64,000 bases of DNA from Paraburkholderia sp. HP33-1 (GTDB lineage: Bacteria; Pseudomonadota; Gammaproteobacteria; Burkholderiales; Burkholderiaceae), in the NCBI RefSeq assembly GCF_021390595.1, contig NZ_JAJEJR010000002.1, positions 2,294,001 through 2,358,000 of the forward strand, in the 5' to 3' direction. The translations under genes were made by a program, and so were the position numbers. The notes under the pieces are model-generated. The model was not told the DNA's origin and made no database searches. It saw only the letters and a list, made by a program, of their open reading frames with translations. Positions within the stretch are counted from its first letter, which is position 1, and each line of letters opens with the position of its first letter. Of the stretch, positions 1 through 8,485 are shown one piece after another.

Positions 1-1165
1 CGACGCCATCGAGCTGCGTGACCTGCGCGACCGCACGCTCGAGCGCGACCTGCACTTCGGCGAGCGCCGGAATCGGCACCCACAGCGGCAGATCGGCATC
101 GAGCACATGATCTTCGCGCACATAGCCGTGCGCGAGCACGTAGTCGCCGAGACGCTGCGTGTTGCGCAGCCCCGCGCAGTGGCCGAGCATGATCCACGCA
201 TGCGGACGCAGCACCGCGATGTGATCGGTGATCGTCTTCGCATTCGACGGCCCGACTCCGATGTTGATCATCGTGATGCCGCTGCCGTCCGCGCGCTTCA
301 GGTGATACGCCGGCATCTGCGGCAGACGCGGCGGCGGCGTGCCCTCCTGCGCCTGCTCGCCGAGATTCTCGTTGTACGTGATGACGTCGCCCGGCTCGAC
401 GAACGACGTGTATTCGCTGCGATAGGCGCGCAACTCCTCGTCGTCGGTATGGGCCATCATGCCGCGGCCGAGTTTCACGAATTCGTCGATGTAGAACTGA
501 TAGTTCGTGTACAGCACGTAGTTCTGCACATGCGTCGGCGAGGTCGCCGTGTAGTGCTTCAGCCGATGCAGCGAAAAATCGACGCGCGCGGCCGTAAACA
601 ATGCAAGCGGATGCGGCTCGCCCGGCAGCGGCTCGTACGTGCCGTTGACGATGCGGTCGTCGAGCAGCGCTAGGTCCGGGGTGTCGAAGATGTCGCGCAT
701 CAGGAACAGGCGCTCGCGGTCCAGATCGCCTTCGAGGTGGATACCCTCGGCGAACGCGAAATGAATCGGAATCGGCTGGTCCGACACGCCGACCTCGATC
801 TGCACGTGATGGTTCTTCGCCAGCAGCCGCAGTTGCTCGCGATAGTAGTTGCCGAACAGGTCGGGCCGCGTGACGGTCGTCTCGAACACGCCCGGCCCCG
901 CGACGAACCCGTACGAGCGGCGCGAATCGATATGCGTGTTGACCTCGGTGCGCACGCGCACGAACGGATAGCAGGCGCGCACGCGATGGTTGAACAGCTC
1001 GTTGCGGCGATAGCGCGCGAACGCATCGCGCAGGAACGACGTGTTCGCCTCGTAGATCGCGGCGAGGCGGGTGACGGCCTCGGCCGCGTCGTCGAAGCCT
1101 TCGGTCGGGAAGCTGTTGGCGGGAGTCTGCACCGTACGCTGATTGATATCGTTGTTGATCATCAT
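1..1165 (-). CDS. amn: AMP nucleosidase, 3' end outside window
   Basis: AMP nucleosidase hydrolyses AMP to adenine and ribose-5-phosphate, a cytoplasmic purine-salvage and adenylate-balance step. The reading frame is open to the window edge with 388 codons visible; the family is about 480-510 residues, so the C-terminus is missing. The N-terminal half contains the family-specific region with RSYGFVAGPG. The phosphorylase-like catalytic half begins near residue 295 with GVGPSNAKT, followed by LGHCAGLRNTQRLGDYVLA. The start is the first of two tandem ATGs, preceded by AAGGGTGA as ribosome binding site. The gene is divergent from the DUF2782 gene. The identification is firm; only the C-terminus is unseen. 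Confidence 0.93.
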   Translation of the reverse strand, partial: MMINNDINQRTVQTPANSFPTEGFDDAAEAVTRLAAIYEANTSFLRDAFARYRRNELFNHRVRACYPFVRVRTEVNTHIDSRRSYGFVAGPGVFETTVTRPDLFGNYYREQLRLLAKNHHVQIEVGVSDQPIPIHFAFAEGIHLEGDLDRERLFLMRDIFDTPDLALLDDRIVNGTYEPLPGEPHPLALFTAARVDFSLHRLKHYTATSPTHVQNYVLYTNYQFYIDEFVKLGRGMMAHTDDEELRAYRSEYTSFVEPGDVITYNENLGEQAQEGTPPPRLPQMPAYHLKRADGSGITMINIGVGPSNAKTITDHIAVLRPHAWIMLGHCAGLRNTQRLGDYVLAHGYVREDHVLDADLPLWVPIPALAEVQVALERAVAQVTQLDGV

Positions 1166-1350
1166 CGTTCACCCTTTTTGATGAGACGACATTACCACGG
1201 AACCCGCACTTGCCAAATGTCGGCGGCGACGCTTGCAACACCGCTCGCGAGAACGCGCGCATGTTGCGCGAAAGCGGCGCAAAATAAGGCTTCGCGCCCG
1301 TACGCGAGGCCGGATTTGCTAGAATCGGGGCACCCAATCGGAGAATCACC

Positions 1351-1746
1351 ATGAAGCCGCTCCTTCCCATCGCCGTTGCGCTGGCTCTTGCCCTCGGCAG
1401 CGCCGCGATGGCTGCCCAGCCTGTCGACGAACCGCCGCCCGCCAACGCGCCCCAGTCCGCCAATGAACGGGCCGGTCTGCCCGACCTGGACAAGATCAAT
1501 CGTCCGGCCGCTGAGGTCAGCTCGAAGGTCGACATCAACGTTCCGCGCACGCCGAGCTTTCACGAAGTCAGTCCGACCGGCACCGAAATCACTGAATTCC
1601 GCGACAAGGGCAAGCCGGTCGAAATCAACGTGCACTCGAATTTCGGCACGCGCTACCAGATGAGCGCATCGCCCGACACATCGCCTACCGTCCACGACAG
1701 CGGCAAGCCCAGTACGCGCCTGCCGTCGGTGAATCTCCACTATTGA
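1351..1746 (+). CDS. DUF2782 family exported protein
   Basis: A 131-residue protein with a clear signal peptide: Lys at residue 2, a Leu/Ala core, and probable cleavage after AMAA near residue 22. A Pro/Ala-rich linker follows, then a compact C-terminal domain (about residues 60-130) with [17 protein letters not shown] and GTRYQMS, which resembles DUF2782. The role of this family is unknown to me; members are periplasmic or lipoprotein-like. It precedes thrB, an arrangement I recall as common in Burkholderiales. There is no lipobox Cys, so it is probably soluble in the periplasm. A TAGAAT-like -10 lies near 1320, but no convincing -35 was seen. Confidence 0.75.
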   Translation: MKPLLPIAVALALALGSAAMAAQPVDEPPPANAPQSANERAGLPDLDKINRPAAEVSSKVDINVPRTPSFHEVSPTGTEITEFRDKGKPVEINVHSNFGTRYQMSASPDTSPTVHDSGKPSTRLPSVNLHY

Positions 1747-1922
1747 TCGTTGCGACCGCGGCGCGCCGGCAACGGCAGCCGCGGCGCAGCCGTGCCCCGA
1801 TTGCAACCGATCGCGGCAGCGGCGCGATGAACGCACGCGCCGCCCGGTCCGCCACATTCATCTGTCTCACCTCGCACTGGCCGCACCGCGCCAGCCCGAA
1901 CAACCTGATCCGACGTTTCCGC

Positions 1923-2918
1923 ATGGCCGTCTTCACCGCTGTCAACGAATCCCAACTCGCAGAATGGATGAGTCACTACGATCTCGGCGATGTCGTCGAG
2001 TTTCGTGGCATTTCGTCCGGCATTGAAAACAGCAACTTCTTTCTGACGACGACGCGCGGCGAATACGTGCTGACGATTTTCGAAAAGCTGACCGCTGAAC
2101 AACTGCCGTTCTATCTGGATCTGATGCGGCATCTTGCCGCTCACCGCGTGCCGGTGCCGGATCCGATGCCGCGCCTCGACGGCGCGCTGTTCGGCATGCT
2201 GCTCGGCAAACCCGCGACGATCGTAACGAAACTCGAAGGCGCGCCCGAGCTCGCGCCGGGCGTCGAGCACTGCGCCGAGGTCGGCCAGATGCTTGCGCGC
2301 TTGCACCTGGCGGGCCGCGACTATCCGCGTTATCAGCCGAATCTGCGCAGCCTGCCGTGGTGGCGCGAAACCGTGCCGACGATCCTGCCGTATCTCGAAG
2401 GCGAGCAGCGCGATCTGCTGGCGTCCGAGCTTGCGCATCAGGAAGCGTTCTTCGCATCGGCCGATTACGCCGCGCTGCCCGAGGGCCCGTGCCACGCCGA
2501 CCTGTTCCGCGACAACGCGATGTTCGCGCACGCGGCGCCCGACACCGGCCACGAAGTGCGGCTCGGTGGCTTCTTCGATTTCTATTTCGCCGGCTGCGAC
2601 AAGTGGCTGTTCGACGTCGCGGTGACGGTCAACGACTGGTGCGTCGACCTCGCAACAGGCAAGCTCGACGCCGCGCGCACCGAGGCGCTGTTGCGCTCGT
2701 ATCAGACGGTGCGGCCGTTCACCGTCGAGGAAAACCATCACTGGGGCGACATGCTGCGTGCGGGCGCGTACCGTTTCTGGGTCTCGCGCCTGTATGATTT
2801 TCATTTGCCGCGCGCGGCGGAACTGCTGAAGCCGCACGACCCCGGCCATTTCGAACGCATTCTGCGCGAGCGCCTGCAGGGCGTCGCGAATCCAGGCATC
2901 CATACCTCATGCAACTGA
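1923..2918 (+). CDS. thrB: homoserine kinase (aminoglycoside-phosphotransferase fold)
   Basis: Phosphorylates L-homoserine with ATP on the way to threonine. This 331-residue protein belongs to the APH-fold homoserine kinases used by Pseudomonas and Burkholderia, not the GHMP type. Seen in sequence: N-terminal [16 protein letters not shown]-binding region, catalytic loop HADLFRDN with D193 and N198, and metal-binding D219 in FFDFYFAG. The frame is open upstream to 1743, but the extension is Arg/Ala-rich and non-homologous; the start at 1923 (MAVFTAVNE) is the family start. The gene overlaps the next by 10 bases, implying coupling. Confidence 0.93.
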   Translation: MAVFTAVNESQLAEWMSHYDLGDVVEFRGISSGIENSNFFLTTTRGEYVLTIFEKLTAEQLPFYLDLMRHLAAHRVPVPDPMPRLDGALFGMLLGKPATIVTKLEGAPELAPGVEHCAEVGQMLARLHLAGRDYPRYQPNLRSLPWWRETVPTILPYLEGEQRDLLASELAHQEAFFASADYAALPEGPCHADLFRDNAMFAHAAPDTGHEVRLGGFFDFYFAGCDKWLFDVAVTVNDWCVDLATGKLDAARTEALLRSYQTVRPFTVEENHHWGDMLRAGAYRFWVSRLYDFHLPRAAELLKPHDPGHFERILRERLQGVANPGIHTSCN

Positions 2919-3715
2919 TCGAAGTCCCCGCGAAAACCGGCTACGTGTGGTTCCGCCAAGGCATCTGGCTGTTCCGCAAGAATCCGCTCGCCTTCCTGAC
3001 GCTGTTCTTCACCTATTTGCTGGTGATGACGCTCGTGTCGCAGATTCCGGTGGTCGGCGGCGTATTGCCGCTGCTGTTCATTCCGGGCGTCGCGGTCGGC
3101 TTCATGGCAGCGTGTCGCAATACGATCGCGGGCAAACCGGTGTTTCCGACCATCCTCGTCGACGGCTTTCATTCGTATGGCCCGGTGGTCACGCGGCGCC
3201 TGCTCGTGCTCGGCGTGCTCTATGTCATCGCGATGGCGCTCGTGCTGGCCGGCTCGGCGCTCGCCGACGGCGGCATGCTGCTGAAGGTGATGCTCGGCAG
3301 CGCGTCGATGGATGAGAACACGATTGCCAACAGCAATATCCCGCTTGCGGTCATCACCGCACTAGCGTTTTATGTACCGGTCGCGATGCTCTTCTGGTTT
3401 TCGCCGATCCTGGCCGCCTGGCACGACGTGCCGCCCATCAAGGCGATGTTCTTCAGCGTCGTCAGTTGCTGGCGCAATCGCGGCGCTTTCATCGTGTTCG
3501 CAGCGCTGTGGTTCGCGGTCGCGACGGTCGTGTCGCTCGGGCTGTCCGCGCTGATGCAGGCACTCGGCGCGGCCGACTTCGCGTTCGCGATCCTGATGCC
3601 CGCCACGATGATCGTCACGACGATGCTGTACTGCTCGTTCTACGCGACCTATCGCGGCTGCTTCGGCGTACAAACGCCGCAAACGCCGGATCTGCCGACC
3701 ACGCCGGCAGCCTGA
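2909..3715 (+). CDS. BPSS1780 family inner-membrane protein
   Basis: A 268-residue integral membrane protein with five or six hydrophobic segments (about residues 27-47, 50-68, 95-120, 145-170, 185-215, 225-248). The opening [19 protein letters not shown] and the next FRKNPLAF are characteristic of the BPSS1780 family, named after a Burkholderia pseudomallei locus. Function is unknown. Its start overlaps the end of thrB, so the two are translationally coupled; this does not prove a role in threonine synthesis. The C-terminal tail is Thr/Pro-rich and hydrophilic. Confidence 0.8.
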   Translation: MQLIEVPAKTGYVWFRQGIWLFRKNPLAFLTLFFTYLLVMTLVSQIPVVGGVLPLLFIPGVAVGFMAACRNTIAGKPVFPTILVDGFHSYGPVVTRRLLVLGVLYVIAMALVLAGSALADGGMLLKVMLGSASMDENTIANSNIPLAVITALAFYVPVAMLFWFSPILAAWHDVPPIKAMFFSVVSCWRNRGAFIVFAALWFAVATVVSLGLSALMQALGAADFAFAILMPATMIVTTMLYCSFYATYRGCFGVQTPQTPDLPTTPAA

Positions 3716-3828
3716 TCCGTCGTTCCCGCGCGGGTGCCGTCCTGGCGTCCGCGCGTGTTCGCTCGACGACTCCGTCGGAACAACTCTTCCCTACGCTCGG
3801 CATCCTGAATCGATTTGCGGCACAATAG

Positions 3829-3852
3829 TTTGCGTGCAATCCATTTGCACAC
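3829..3852. promoter_or_regulatory. candidate OhrR operator upstream of ohrR
   Basis: An imperfect inverted repeat lies 20 bases before ohrR. The left arm GCGTGCAA (3832-3839) and right arm TTGCACAC (3845-3852) pair at 7 of 8 positions. The half-site ATTTGCACAC recurs exactly in front of ohr, which suggests a shared OhrR operator. This is inference from the shared motif and position. Confidence 0.45.
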
Positions 3853-3872
3853 TCTTTTAGCCGAGATCGATC

Positions 3873-4325
3873 ATGACCCAGCGCCCCGCCCTGCCCTTCA
3901 CGCTCGACGAACAACTCTGCTTCGCGCTCTACTCGACGTCGCTTGCGATGACGAAGGCGTACAAGCCGCTGCTAGAAAAGCTCGGTCTCACGTATCCGCA
4001 ATATCTGGCGATGCTCGTGCTTTGGGAAACCGACGACGTCACCGTGAAGGACATGGCCACGCGCCTGAATCTCGATCCGGCGACGGTCACACCGCTGCTC
4101 AAGCGGCTCGAAGCGCAGGGCCTCGTCGAGCGCGTGCGCGGCACCGACGATGAGCGCCTTGTGTTCATTCGCCTCACGGGCGCGGGCAAGGCGCTCAAGC
4201 GTCAGGCGCGCGAGGTACCCGGCGCAATCCTCTGCGCGACGCAGCAAACGCCGGACTTCCTGCTGCATCTGCGCGACGACCTTACGCGCCTGCGCGCGAC
4301 GCTCAACGATTTCATGGACCAGTAG
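3873..4325 (+). CDS. ohrR: MarR-family organic hydroperoxide sensor OhrR
   Basis: A winged-helix repressor of 150 residues that senses organic hydroperoxides by cysteine oxidation and controls ohr. The reactive cysteine is C16 in LDEQLCFALYS. A second cysteine, C121 in AILCATQQ, fits the two-cysteine OhrR subtype, in which a disulfide links subunits after oxidation (known for Xanthomonas OhrR). The recognition helix lies around LNLDPATVTPLLKRLE (about residues 66-81) and the wing around RGTDDERLVFIRLT. The gene is directly upstream of ohr in the same orientation, and both upstream regions carry the same candidate operator half-site. Confidence 0.92.
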   Translation: MTQRPALPFTLDEQLCFALYSTSLAMTKAYKPLLEKLGLTYPQYLAMLVLWETDDVTVKDMATRLNLDPATVTPLLKRLEAQGLVERVRGTDDERLVFIRLTGAGKALKRQAREVPGAILCATQQTPDFLLHLRDDLTRLRATLNDFMDQ

Positions 4326-4370
4326 TGCGTTTAATGCAACAGATCAGTTCACGCGACGACACACGAATTC

Positions 4371-4397
4371 ATTTGCACACAAATTATTTGCGTACTA
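4371..4397. promoter_or_regulatory. candidate OhrR operator upstream of ohr
   Basis: ATTTGCACAC (4371-4380) repeats exactly the half-site before ohrR. It is followed by the perfect small palindrome CAAATTATTTG (4380-4390). The extended arms GCACACAAAT and ATTTGCGTAC pair at 8 of 10 positions. A TACTAT -10-like hexamer (4393-4398) abuts the site, so a bound repressor would block transcription of ohr. Confidence 0.45.
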
Positions 4398-4491
4398 TCT
4401 TAATGACATGCCGCTTTGCTAGCGCTTTGCCAAACCGGCGAAGCGGCACACGGCGGCAAACACCCTGACAACCCAGACTAGGAGCAGCACC

Positions 4492-4911
4492 ATGAACATC
4501 CTCTACAAGGCAAGCGCAACGAGCACCGGTGGCCGCGACGGCCGCGCCGTATCGTCGGACAATGCATTGGACGTCAAGCTGGCCGCGCCGCGCGAGCTAG
4601 GCGGCAATGGCGCAGCGGGCACCAATCCCGAGCAGCTGTTTGCGGCAGGCTATTCGGCCTGTTTCCTGAGCGCCATGAAGTTCGTCGCCGGCCAGCGCAA
4701 GCAGGCTCTGCCGGCCGACACGCAGGTTTCCGCCGATGTCGGCATCGGTCCGAACGACAAGGGCGGCTTCGCGCTCGACATCGATCTGCGCGTCTCGCTG
4801 CCGGGCCTGGCTCCGGAGGCCGCGAAGGAACTGGTCGACGCAGCGCATCAGGTCTGCCCGTACTCGAACGCCACGCGTGACAACGTTGCGGTTCGTCTGC
4901 ACGTCGCTTGA
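4492..4911 (+). CDS. ohr: organic hydroperoxide resistance protein Ohr
   Basis: Ohr is a thiol peroxidase of the OsmC/Ohr fold that reduces organic and lipid hydroperoxides in the cytoplasm. At 139 residues it has the normal length. Catalytic residues visible: peroxidatic C57 in GYSACFLSAM, resolving C122 in VCPYSNATR, and the arginine and glutamate that orient the peroxide (R15 or R18 in GGRDGR, E47 in NPEQLFAAGY). A good ribosome binding site (AGGAGC) precedes the ATG. Its control by the adjacent OhrR is strongly supported by neighbourhood and by the shared motif. Confidence 0.95.
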   Translation: MNILYKASATSTGGRDGRAVSSDNALDVKLAAPRELGGNGAAGTNPEQLFAAGYSACFLSAMKFVAGQRKQALPADTQVSADVGIGPNDKGGFALDIDLRVSLPGLAPEAAKELVDAAHQVCPYSNATRDNVAVRLHVA

Positions 4912-5171
4912 GTTAAGGTCGGCCGTTGCGCCGATCGCAACGGCCACGGCAATCCGCTCACGGCCCACCACTGGGCGCCATCGCGTCCCGTGCCCGCACC
5001 CTGTCCAATAGGGGCGGGCACAGGGCGGCTCGCGAAATTCGGCATGGTAATGGGGGAGAATTATCGCGAACCGATCGTCGATCACGAGCAGGCCTGCGAA
5101 CGTAGATTGGCTCTATACGGAAAGTAAGTGCCCGCTCACATCAGGAAATAACAAGGTCTGGAGGGGTGAAA

Positions 5172-5630
5172 ATGCGCCGTCTGCCGTCGCTGCTCGTGTT
5201 TCTGATCCTGACGCTGGCGGCCGGCTGGGCCGCGAGTCTGTCGTTGCCGGACGCGTGGTACGCGGGTCTGCAAAAGCCCGCCTTCAATCTGCCGAACTGG
5301 GTCTTCCCGCCCGTCTGGACCGTGCTCTACGTGCTGATGGCGTTTTCCGCGTGGCGCGTATGGAAGCGCGACGGCCTTACCTCGGCAATCGTCCTGTGGG
5401 TCGTGCAGCTGCTGTTCAACGCCGCATGGATGTGGTTGTTTTTCGGCCTGCATCGGCCGGAGATGGGACTGATCGACATCGTGATCCTGCTCGTACTGAT
5501 CGTGATGCTGACGTATGTGTTCTGGCGACGTGATCGCCTCGCGGGCATCCTGCTGGTGCCGTATGTCGTGTGGGTCACGTATGCGGCGCTGCTGAATTAC
5601 GCGCTGTGGCAGATGAATCCGGCTGCTTGA
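5172..5630 (+). CDS. tspO: TspO/MBR family membrane protein
   Basis: A 152-residue protein with five transmembrane helices, the TspO / peripheral benzodiazepine receptor fold, known to bind porphyrins and influence tetrapyrrole handling and stress responses. Diagnostic residues: WYAGLQKPAFNLPNWVFPPVW (about 28-48) and WNAAW-like FNAAWMWLFFG in helix 3. A GTG six bases upstream is in frame. I chose the ATG at 5172 because GGAGG (5160-5164) sits 7 bases before it. It appears monocistronic. Confidence 0.92.
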   Translation: MRRLPSLLVFLILTLAAGWAASLSLPDAWYAGLQKPAFNLPNWVFPPVWTVLYVLMAFSAWRVWKRDGLTSAIVLWVVQLLFNAAWMWLFFGLHRPEMGLIDIVILLVLIVMLTYVFWRRDRLAGILLVPYVVWVTYAALLNYALWQMNPAA

Positions 5631-5760
5631 GCGGAGCCGGGCGAGCGGGCGCGACGGCCGCTTGACTGGTAAAGGGGATGACGCGACGCGGGCGACAGCC
5701 CTGGTTGGCTGACCCCGAACACCGACGCCTCACCACGCGCCGATGTTCCGATTGCTGACG

Positions 5761-5780
5761 GCCTGATGCCGGTTTCAGGC
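5761..5780 (-). terminator. possible terminator of the DUF3563 gene
   Basis: GCCTGA (5761-5766) pairs with TCAGGC (5775-5780) a few bases past the stop of the small minus-strand gene. There is no clear U-tract, so it may only be an mRNA-stabilising hairpin. Confidence 0.3.
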
Positions 5781-5787
5781 AGTCGGC

Positions 5788-5970
5788 TTACCCTTGGTGC
5801 TGGCTGATCCAGGACGGCTGACGCACGTCCGCCTCGCGATCGAGCTTGCGCATGCGGAATTCGAGGTCGTAGAGATCGGTCGCTTCGGCGAGATAGGCGT
5901 CAGCGCGCTCTTTCGCGAGTTGGTCCGGCGACTTGGTCAAAAACAGGAACAGGCGGCTAATCAGATACAT
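5788..5970 (-). CDS. DUF3563 family small protein
   Basis: A 60-residue protein. It has an N-terminal hydrophobic stretch (YLISRLFLFLT) followed by a charged helix with DAYLAEATDLYDLEFRMRKLD, the signature of DUF3563. Function is unknown; this family of short proteins is frequent, often in several copies, in Burkholderia-type genomes. The ATG at 5970 has GAGG six bases upstream. An in-frame TTG at 5985 is a poorer choice. An opposite-strand ORF covering the same bases is a shadow. Confidence 0.75.
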   Translation of the reverse strand: MYLISRLFLFLTKSPDQLAKERADAYLAEATDLYDLEFRMRKLDREADVRQPSWISQHQG

Positions 5971-6080
5971 GGTCGACCTCGGCAATGAAAGCTACGCGTT
6001 TACGACTAAGGGATAACCCGTATTATAGGGAAAACCCTAGATTCGCGCTACTGTTCATTTTCCGCGGTGTTGTTGCGACG

Positions 6081-7250
6081 TCACCGCCCGGCTGACGACG
6101 CCGCCAGTCCTTCCGCGATGCGGCCGGCGTCCGTGCGGCGCTGATGCCGGAAAAACTCCCACAGCATGGCGCTCGCGTCCGGACCCTTGGATGAATGGAA
6201 GGGGAGCGCGTCATCACCGCCGGCCCATGCGTGGCCGAGCCCCTGTACACGACACACGCGTACCACGCGCCGCCCGCCGCGCAGATAGTCGCGCGTCACG
6301 ATGCCGTTCTTGCGGTCTTCGCGCGTCTCGCCGGCCTTGCGCGCGCCGTTTGCGTCGATGAGGCGGTTCAGGCGCAGGAACTGTGTCGCCAACTGGTCCG
6401 CGTTGACGGGCGTGACGACGTGGTCGGCGTCGCCGTGGACGATCAGAGCCGGCATGCCCGGATACTGCGCGACGTTGGTGGTTTCGTCGACGAGCTCGAC
6501 CGGCTCGCGACGCGCGCCGCGCCGCATCACGTCCATCGCGGTAACGCCTGAGCGGGCCTCGCCGAAAGCGGGGCCGGAATGCAGCGCGACTGCGGCAAAA
6601 TGTTCCGGATATTTGACGGCCAACAGCGCCGTCAGCCCTGCGCCCGCCGAAATCCCGGCAGCGTAGACGCGTTCGCGGTCAAACCCGTGCTGCTCGACCA
6701 GCGCATCCACCAGCGACACAACCGCCCGCGCCTCCGCGTTACCGGCTGCGTCGTACCAGTGCCAGCAGCGGTGCGAGTGCGCGTGCTTCGACTGCTCGGG
6801 ATACACGACCGCGAAGCCGTAGCGGTCGGCGAGCAGGTTCATGCGCGTGCCTTCGGCGAAATCGTCGATCGACTGCGTGCAGCCGTGCAGCATCACGACG
6901 AGCGGCAGCGCCTCACGTGCGTGACCGGACGGGATATAGAGCCCGTACTGCAGGTGATTGACGAGCCGGCCGGGTGCGGCCGGCGCGGAATGGAACGAGC
7001 GCGTCCATGCGCCGCTCGCCCACGCGGCCGCGCGCGGACGCACGCGCGAATCGCGCGGCGCTTCGCGTTTCGTGGGCGTGCGCAGCGCGGCGGCCGGCTT
7101 GAGTGGATGAGTCTTGCTCGACGGTTTGGTGGTGGCGGCGCGAACTGGCCGCGCCTGCGCTCGCTTGGCGGTTTTTTGCGCGTGTTCGGTTTGGATCGCG
7201 AGCAGGCGCTTGAAACCGCGCAGCCAGATTTTCGACAGGCTTTTTGCCAT
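6081..7250 (-). CDS. PHB depolymerase family esterase (alpha/beta hydrolase)
   Basis: A 389-residue alpha/beta hydrolase of the esterase PHB depolymerase family (PF10503 type). Visible elements: oxyanion region LPLVVMLHGCTQ (about residues 118-130), nucleophile S201 in GISAGAG, acid Asp in VHGDADHVV, and His in GLGHAWAGGD. The N-terminal 90 residues are basic, Ala/Arg-rich and low in complexity, with no clear signal peptide. The substrate may therefore be intracellular polyhydroxybutyrate oligomers or another ester; this cannot be settled from sequence. GAGGT lies 8 bases before the ATG. No phaC, phaR or phasin gene is near. Confidence 0.82.
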   Translation of the reverse strand: MAKSLSKIWLRGFKRLLAIQTEHAQKTAKRAQARPVRAATTKPSSKTHPLKPAAALRTPTKREAPRDSRVRPRAAAWASGAWTRSFHSAPAAPGRLVNHLQYGLYIPSGHAREALPLVVMLHGCTQSIDDFAEGTRMNLLADRYGFAVVYPEQSKHAHSHRCWHWYDAAGNAEARAVVSLVDALVEQHGFDRERVYAAGISAGAGLTALLAVKYPEHFAAVALHSGPAFGEARSGVTAMDVMRRGARREPVELVDETTNVAQYPGMPALIVHGDADHVVTPVNADQLATQFLRLNRLIDANGARKAGETREDRKNGIVTRDYLRGGRRVVRVCRVQGLGHAWAGGDDALPFHSSKGPDASAMLWEFFRHQRRTDAGRIAEGLAASSAGR

Positions 7251-7613
7251 CGGCGATAACCTCGCAGAAAGGGACAGATTGCGAACTCCAAAGACGGCGG
7301 ATCACATGAAGTTGTGCAATGCACAATAACATCAATTTTCATACGTTGCTAAACACCGACCCCGCTCCTTGTCCCGATTGCAACCGCAGCGAACCTTGCC
7401 GCAGCCCGGCCGTCAAACTGGCTCGATGCGCGTTCGGCAGCCCACACTCGACGCACAAAAATGCGCAGTGCGTAACAAGACCGTCGCGCGACGCCCGACT
7501 ATACTGACGGTTGATCCCCTTACGGGTCGATCCAGGCCGCACCGGCGTTTCATGCCGGCCGCGCGCCGATTTTCACCAACCCGATTTCACGCGACCCGCG
7601 TCGCGCTCGTGCC
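7251..7613. other. intergenic region between divergent genes
   Basis: 363 bases between the divergent esterase and PAP2 genes. It must hold both promoters. I see no convincing gene, repeat or strong hairpin; short ORFs here lack ribosome binding sites and recognisable sequence. Confidence 0.6.
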
Positions 7614-8312
7614 ATGCCCGAATTACCAATCCACCTGTGGTATTCGATCACCAACCTCGGCGGCGCAGGTATGACGCTGCCGCTCGCGCTCGCTATCGCG
7701 CTGTGGTTGGCGGCCGGCTACTCGTGGCGGCTCGCGGCCTGCTGGCTCACCCTGCTCGGCACGGCGATCGGCGTCGTGACCTTGACCAAGATCGCCTTCC
7801 TCGGCTGGGGCGTCGGCGTGCGCGAACTCGATTTCACTGGCGTCAGCGGTCATTCCATGCTGTCCACGGCCGTCTATCCGGTCACGCTATTTTTGATGTT
7901 ATTACCCGCGCGGCGCTCCGTCCGGCTGCTCGGCGTGCTGGCGGGGCTTGCCGCCGGCATAGCGGTGGGCTTGTCGCGCGTCGTGCTGAGCGCGCATTCG
8001 CCGTCCGAAGCGGTGACCGGCTGCGTCGTCGGCGCGTTCGCCGCGCTCGTGTTCGTGCGCGTCGCGTGGGATGCGCAGCCGGGCCAGCTGTCGGCGCTGC
8101 CGGTCGCCGTCAGCATGATGGTGCTGGCCATCGCGATGCACGGCGTGCACGTGCCGACGCAACGCTGGGTCACGCATATCGCACTGAAAGTGTCCGGCCA
8201 CGACCGGCCATTCATCCGCGCGAAATGGAAGGCCACCCGTGACGCCCGTCCGGTGGCCGCGCCCCTGTCGCAAATACTCACACTCGAGCCGGCCGGCGCG
8301 TCGGACATCTGA
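7614..8312 (+). CDS. PAP2 family phosphatase / acidPPc membrane protein
   Basis: A 232-residue membrane protein with about six hydrophobic segments and the three-part phosphatidic-acid phosphatase motif: K59 in LTKIAF (shortened motif 1), SGHS at 78-81 with H80 (motif 2), and SR at 121-122 followed by H128 in SRVVLSAHSPSEA (motif 3). Such enzymes remove phosphate from lipid or isoprenoid phosphates at the periplasmic face. Motif 1 lacks the usual KxxxxxxRP arginine-proline pair, so the substrate is uncertain. There is no strong ribosome binding site before the ATG. A second in-frame ATG at residue 20 is possible but would cut a conserved N-terminal stretch. Confidence 0.8.
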   Translation: MPELPIHLWYSITNLGGAGMTLPLALAIALWLAAGYSWRLAACWLTLLGTAIGVVTLTKIAFLGWGVGVRELDFTGVSGHSMLSTAVYPVTLFLMLLPARRSVRLLGVLAGLAAGIAVGLSRVVLSAHSPSEAVTGCVVGAFAALVFVRVAWDAQPGQLSALPVAVSMMVLAIAMHGVHVPTQRWVTHIALKVSGHDRPFIRAKWKATRDARPVAAPLSQILTLEPAGASDI

Positions 8313-8320
8313 GCACGCTT

Positions 8321-8344
8321 GCGCCGCTCCTTCCGGCGCGTTTT
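8321..8344 (+). terminator. Rho-independent terminator after the PAP2 gene
   Basis: GCGCCG (8321-8326) pairs with CGGCGC (8334-8339), followed by GTTTT. It begins 8 bases past the stop codon. Confidence 0.55.
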
Positions 8345-8363
8345 CAGGCTTCCTTGACCGTTT

Positions 8364-8395
8364 CGTAGCGCTTCACGCCACGTGTGAGCGCTACG
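8364..8395. repeat. inverted repeat upstream of modA
   Basis: CGTAGCGCTTCAC (8364-8376) and GTGAGCGCTACG (8384-8395) pair with a single bulged base. It lies between the PAP2 terminator and the ModE-like box. It could be a second terminator or a regulator site; its role is unknown. Confidence 0.45.
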
Positions 8396-8410
8396 CCGAA
8401 TCGTGGACAC

Positions 8411-8434
8411 CGCTATAACCGCGTATATATTACG
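8411..8434. promoter_or_regulatory. candidate ModE-binding site before modABC
   Basis: Half-sites CGCTATAA (8411-8418) and TATATTACG (8426-8434) each match the CGTTATATA half-site of ModE closely. They span 24 bases, the same as the classical Escherichia coli modA operator. The site lies about 50 bases before the modA start, and a modE gene follows the operon. Binding is inferred. Confidence 0.6.
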
Positions 8435-8485
8435 ATAGTGTTTTTAAGCCGCTACTTTCCGCTCACGTTCGACTCCAGGTCCTTG

